Positions 60,493 to 64,000 of a stretch of DNA of 64,000 bases are shown one piece after another. The DNA is taken from positions 2,420,453 through 2,484,452 of the forward strand of contig PCDI01000001.1 of the NCBI GenBank assembly GCA_002778195.1, written 5' to 3'. How positions within the stretch are numbered: the first letter of the stretch is position 1; each line of letters starts with the position of its first letter. Position numbers and translations under genes: made by a program. The notes beneath the pieces are model-generated. The model had not been told where the DNA came from. It saw nothing but the letters and a program-made list of their open reading frames with translations, and made no database searches. Source of the DNA: Raffaelea ambrosiae (Eukaryota; Ascomycota; Sordariomycetes; Ophiostomatales; Ophiostomataceae).

Positions 60493-61298
60493 TTGTTGCT
60501 GTTGCTGTTGGTGGTGCTTGGACGACGCCTTCTCTTCTGGCGGGATGGAACGCGTCGTGACAACGTGGGTGATGTCGATGGAGAAGAACTTGTCCTCTCT
60601 CTGTTTGGGACGGGGCAAGATCAGCATTGTTGAAGAGAGGCCAGGCAACGTAGCATCACAGCGTGAAAACGACAGAAACTTACCGCTCCGAGATAGGTGA
60701 CCTGCTTCGACAGACGCACGCTCTGGTCCTCCGGCAGGCTGTCAAAGTAAAAGACCAGCTTCGGGAAGCGCTGCCGCTGGCTCTGCTGCCACCGGCGGAC
60801 TTCCTCCGCTTCCTTCTCGGACACCTTTGACACCTGGTGGTGGTGGTGTTGCTGCTGCTGCTGCTGCTGATACTGCTGCGCTGCACGCTCGGCACGCTCT
60901 GCACGCTCTGCACGTTCCGCACGCTCGGCACGCTCAGCTTGGTAGATGCGCGACGAGATGGACATCCGCTGCTGCTGCTGGCCGACGGCCTGGGAGGCGC
61001 GCTTGGTGGCGGTCGAGGGCGAGCGCTGGCTGGCGGCGGAATGGTCGAGCATCAGCTTCTTGGCCGGCGGCGGCTGGCCGTAGTTCTCTTCCCGCTGAAG
61101 GCTCGCGTGGGAGCGGCGCTGCTTGGCGAAGGCGGCGGCGGCAGCACTCACCGACGTGCCAGAGCCATTGGTGCCGTGGCCGCGAAGAGGCGAGTTGGCG
61201 GCATTGGGGTTGGCCGAGAGCGGGACTCTTCTCGACGACATGGTGGTGGGCATGGTAGAGAAGGCCACAGGCGAGGGCGATAGCGATACTGCTGCCAT
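58645..61298 (-). CDS. DBF4: Dbf4/Dfp1/NimO, regulatory subunit of Cdc7 kinase
   Basis: Dbf4 activates Cdc7 to fire replication origins by phosphorylating MCM. Three minus-strand exons (61298-60684, 60600-58855, 58764-58645) give 826 residues; introns are 83 and 90 nt. The BRCT-like N-terminal motif spans the first intron (FPKLVFYFDSLPED, VTYLGA then REDKFFSIDITHVVT). Motif M fits the central LIYFKGPYIYVYD region. The C-terminal zf-DBF motif spans the second intron: Cys775 and Cys778 in GYCENCQDKF, then His788 and His794 in HIVSHKHRKFA. The N-terminus carries six AER repeats and Gln/His runs; exon 2 starts with a long poly-Gln tract and has an Ala/Ser-rich middle. The ATGs at 61253 and 61241 are alternative starts; MSSRRVPL at 61241 looks conserved. 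Confidence 0.93.
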
Positions 61299-62499
61299 AT
61301 ATGAGAGAGACTGGCAGGGAAGGTTACAGAGAAGAGGGGGGGGAGGGGGGGAAGAAAGGAAGCGAGAGGGCTGGCGTCAGTGGCAGACTATGCACGCATG
61401 CTCCGAGGGGGGGGGGGGGAGGCGAGGCGAGACTGGAAAGAGAGACGAGGTCGTGTCAGAGCAAGCGTGAGGTCGAAACGAGCCGTGCTTCACGATGGCA
61501 ACGACACGAGAGACACGAGAGACACGAGAGACACGAGGCAACAGGAGACAGCACAAAACGACGCGACGAGCAGCTGTCGACACGTCCGCTGTGGTGAGGG
61601 CTGCGAGGATGCTCGTGTGTCGTCTGTCACGAAGAAGGTGCAGGCTCGAAAGAGGAAAGCAAAACAAAGCGAGAACGAGGGACCACGGCAAAGAACGAAG
61701 GAATAAAAAGACACGCGAGAACGAACGTCTAGACACGGTCCAGCATTGGGCAGGGCGAGCGTGGCAGAGAAGCGTGTCCAGGGATGGAGGCTCGAGGCAG
61801 CGAAGCGCGAGTCGTGGAGGAGTTGCGGTGGAGGCGGCGTGAGGGCGTGGCAGCAGAAAAGAAGAGGAAGAGAGGAGGAGAAGGCGAGGTGGTGGTGATA
61901 ATTGGGGCGTGCAGAAAAACACAGCGTTGTGTGGTGGGTTCGCTATGTGGAGGTTGTGTGGTCTCCGTCTTGTTGTGTGTGGTGGCTGTCTCTATGGCAA
62001 GAGCTGCAGAGACACACACACGCCACACACAAACTCTGAGGGAAAGCGCGACCTGCTGCCCAGGGCGTCGCCCAGGGCGGCCACCGGATTGGTCCGCCGT
62101 CAACAATAATAATCCCACTTGCGGAAAGGCCTGGCGCACGGGCCAGCAACGCGGACTGTTTTGGGCAGTTGCAACACAGCAACCAGAGCCCGCAGAGACG
62201 ACAACGGAGCCCCACCCGCAGTGTGTTGTTTCCCCTGCCGGAACGGGCAATCCAGTGGAACGGTTCCAGAAGGCAGGCGCTAGCTAGCACGGCGCCTCTT
62301 GCAGGCCTACAGGCCAGCGGGCCTGCAAGCCCCGCGGCAGAGAAAAATCGGACGGTCTCCCTACGAGCAAGCACAGCGTATGGCACGAGTGTGATTACGC
62401 GAGCATTCACGAGTGTCTTGCATAGGATACACCACCTCGCCGTCGACCAGCAATCCGCTTGCTTTCCCCCCGCACTCCCCCCCCTCTCTCTCCCTCGCC
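61299..62499. promoter_or_regulatory. Shared DBF4 / ICP55 upstream region
   Basis: About 1.2 kb between head-to-head genes. Four 9-bp units (agacacgag type) lie at 61502-61537 and there are G runs at about 61335-61350 and 61408-61418. No gene is visible. Confidence 0.5.
61502..61537. repeat. 9-bp tandem repeat in the DBF4 upstream region
   Basis: agacacgag occurs three times after a first variant copy. It lies about 200 bp upstream of the DBF4 ATG. Confidence 0.9.
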
Positions 62500-64000
62500 A
62501 TGGCCCTCCGGCCGGCGTCCCCCCTCCTCCCCCCGACCGTCGCCCGGCTGGCCGGCCTGTCGTCCGTCCGGTCCTCGGCCACCCGAAATCGCTGCCCCTC
62601 ACGGCAGCTCTCACGACCGCTGTCGACGCAGCCAGCCCAGATCCAGACACAATCCTCTTCGTGGCGACGGAGACGTGCTCCCTGCTGTCGATCTCCTGCC
62701 GCTGCTGCTGCTCCGGCCGCCCGTCGAGCCTATGCCACCACCGTCTCGGCCGCCAACCTGCTCTTTGGCCAGCCCGTCCACGAGACCCATCCGCATATTT
62801 TAGAAGCGGGGGAGCGTACGTTTTTGCAGTTTTCATTGTCGCCTTGTGTTCTGTTCTGTTCTGTTCTGCTCTGTTCTGTTCTCTGCTCTGCTCTGTTCTC
62901 TGCTCTGCTCTGTTCTCTGCTCTGCTCTGNNNNNNNNNNNNNNNNNNNNNNNNNNNNNNNNNNNNNNNNNNNNNNNNNNNNNNNNNNNNNNNNNNNNNNN
63001 NNNNNNNNNNNNNNNNNNNNNNNNNNNNNNNNNNNNNNNNNNNNCTCTGCTCTGCTCTGTTCTCTGCTCTGCTCTGTTCTCTGCTCTGCTCTGTTCTGTT
63101 CCCTGTCTTACACCCCCAGTCACCCCGGGCATCTCCGCCCAGGAATACTATGACCGCCGCTGCGCCCTCGCCTCGAATCTCCCTCCGGACTCCGCCGCCG
63201 TCCTCCGCGCCGCCGACCTCAAGTACCGCTCCGGCGCCGTGTTCCACCCCTACCGCCAGGACTCGGACTTTCTGTATCTCACGGGCTTCGCCGAGACCAG
63301 TGCCGTCGCCGTCGTGCGCAAGACCGGGCCCGACCCGGGCGACTGCGTCTTTTCCCTGCTCGTCCGCCCCAAAGACCCCCGCGCCGAGCAGTGGATGGGC
63401 CCTTGGAGCGGCGTCGACGCCGCCCGGGACGTCTTCAACGCCGACGAGGCCGGCGACATTGCCTCCGCCGAGAGCCTGCTGCCGAAGCTGCTCAGGGGCG
63501 TCAAGACGGTGTACACGGATGCCAAGGACGACAAGGTCGTGGGCAGCCGGCCCCTGGCCTCGATCTTGGAGGGCTGTGGCGTCGCCCAGACCGTCCCGCT
63601 GGCCCCCGTCGTGGCCCAGCAGCGCGCCATCAAGAGCGCGGCCGAGGTGGCCAACATGCGGCGCGCCGGCCGGCTGTCCGGGCGGGCGATCACGGACGCG
63701 ATGCGGCGCCCGTGGACGCGGGAGAAGGACCTGGCCGTCTTCCTCGACCAGGGCTTCCACCAGGAGGGCGGCGACGGCATTGCCTATGTGCCCGTGGTCG
63801 CGGGCGGCCGGCGCGGCCGCCTGATCCACTACGTGCTGAACAATGCCGCGCTGGACCCGGCCGAGATGGTCATGGTGGACGCCGGCGGCGAGTACGGCAC
63901 GTACATTGCCGACATTACGCGGACGTGGCCCGTGAGCGGGCGCTTCTCGGCGCCGCAGCGGGATCTGTACGAGGCGGTGCTGCGGGTGCAGCGGACCTCG
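62500..64000 (+). CDS. ICP55: Mitochondrial X-Pro aminopeptidase Icp55, 3' end outside the window
   Basis: Icp55 trims one residue from mitochondrial precursors after MPP cleavage, stabilising them by the N-end rule. Exon 1 (62500-62815) and exon 2 (63120 to the window end) give the first 399 residues in frame. Residues 1 to about 75 are Arg/Ser/Ala-rich, a presequence ending near RRAYATTVS. The aminopeptidase P N-domain follows (VHETHPHIL, LTPGISAQEYYDRR, DSDFLYLTGFAE, WMGPWSGVDAA), then the pita-bread catalytic domain (IKSAAEVANMRRAG and VDAGGEYGTYIADITRTWP). The two metal-binding Asp of that last motif are present; the His and Glu ligands lie beyond the window. The intron contains a repeat and an assembly gap. 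An upstream ATG at 62413 is in a different frame. Confidence 0.93.
62850..63103. repeat. 17-bp CTCTG-type repeat with assembly gap in ICP55 intron
   Basis: Units of about 17 bp (ttctctgctctgctctg) run on both sides of 115 undetermined bases at 62930-63044. The array is entirely intronic. The true array length is unknown; the gap probably reflects reads that could not span it. Confidence 0.9.

Noticed and set aside
59143..60633. A 496-codon plus-strand frame opposite DBF4
   Set aside because: Antisense of CAG/CTG and GCN codon runs (poly-Leu opposite poly-Gln); no homology recognised.
62850..63103. Regular repeats around the N gap, considered as a CRISPR-like array
   Set aside because: The units are contiguous simple repeats without unique spacers, inside a eukaryotic intron.

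Overview
The window comes from a filamentous ascomycete (Pezizomycotina), most likely a Sordariomycete. Genes carry short GT-AG introns (mostly 54-110 nt) with CTAAC or CTGAC branch points. Coding DNA is GC-rich at third positions, and intergenic DNA is full of C, T, A and GA tracts. The gene set includes PalB calpain, HET-C, an Ssb-type Hsp70, a fused betaine-lipid synthase, a GH45 endoglucanase and an AA9 LPMO. I rebuilt exon joins by hand; for the multi-exon genes, apart from the RING ligase, whose 5' end is open, the summed exons are in frame, which supports the models.

Layout, left to right. 1-10.6 kb: a gene-free left flank, a C2H2 zinc-finger regulator (+), and PalB/Rim13 of the ambient-pH pathway (-). 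10.6-16.6 kb: HET-C (+), head-to-head with palB, then a secreted GH45 endoglucanase (+). 20.5-26.8 kb: a PA-TM-RING ubiquitin ligase (+) convergent with the SAGA adaptor Ada3/Ngg1 (-). 29.2-32.1 kb: BTA1, betaine lipid synthase (+). 39.2-40.6 kb: a GH18 chitinase-like gene (+) that has lost its catalytic glutamate. 44.8-52 kb: the GARP subunit Vps53 (+) and the ribosome-associated Hsp70 Ssb (+). 53-57.3 kb: an AA9 LPMO (-), ketopantoate hydroxymethyltransferase PanB (+) and Atg12 (-). 58.6-64 kb: the Dbf4/Dfp1/NimO regulatory subunit of Cdc7 kinase (-), and the mitochondrial peptidase Icp55 (+), which is cut by the window end.

Most genes are unrelated housekeeping genes; I see no operon-like or secondary-metabolite cluster. 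The two plant-wall enzymes, GH45 and AA9, are about 37 kb apart and not clustered. Large intervals (16.6-20.5, 26.8-29.2, 32.1-39.2 and 40.6-44.8 kb) show no convincing gene, transposon or tRNA.

The observations most worth following are: (1) the GH18 protein whose active-site motif reads DGIDINWI instead of DGxDxDxE; (2) an octamer, TACGAGTA, and its complement, strongly over-represented in the intergenic DNA; (3) a HET-C gene apparently lacking its signal-peptide exon; (4) a GC-AG intron in the Ssb gene. I did not find convincing evidence for a wholly new multi-gene system.
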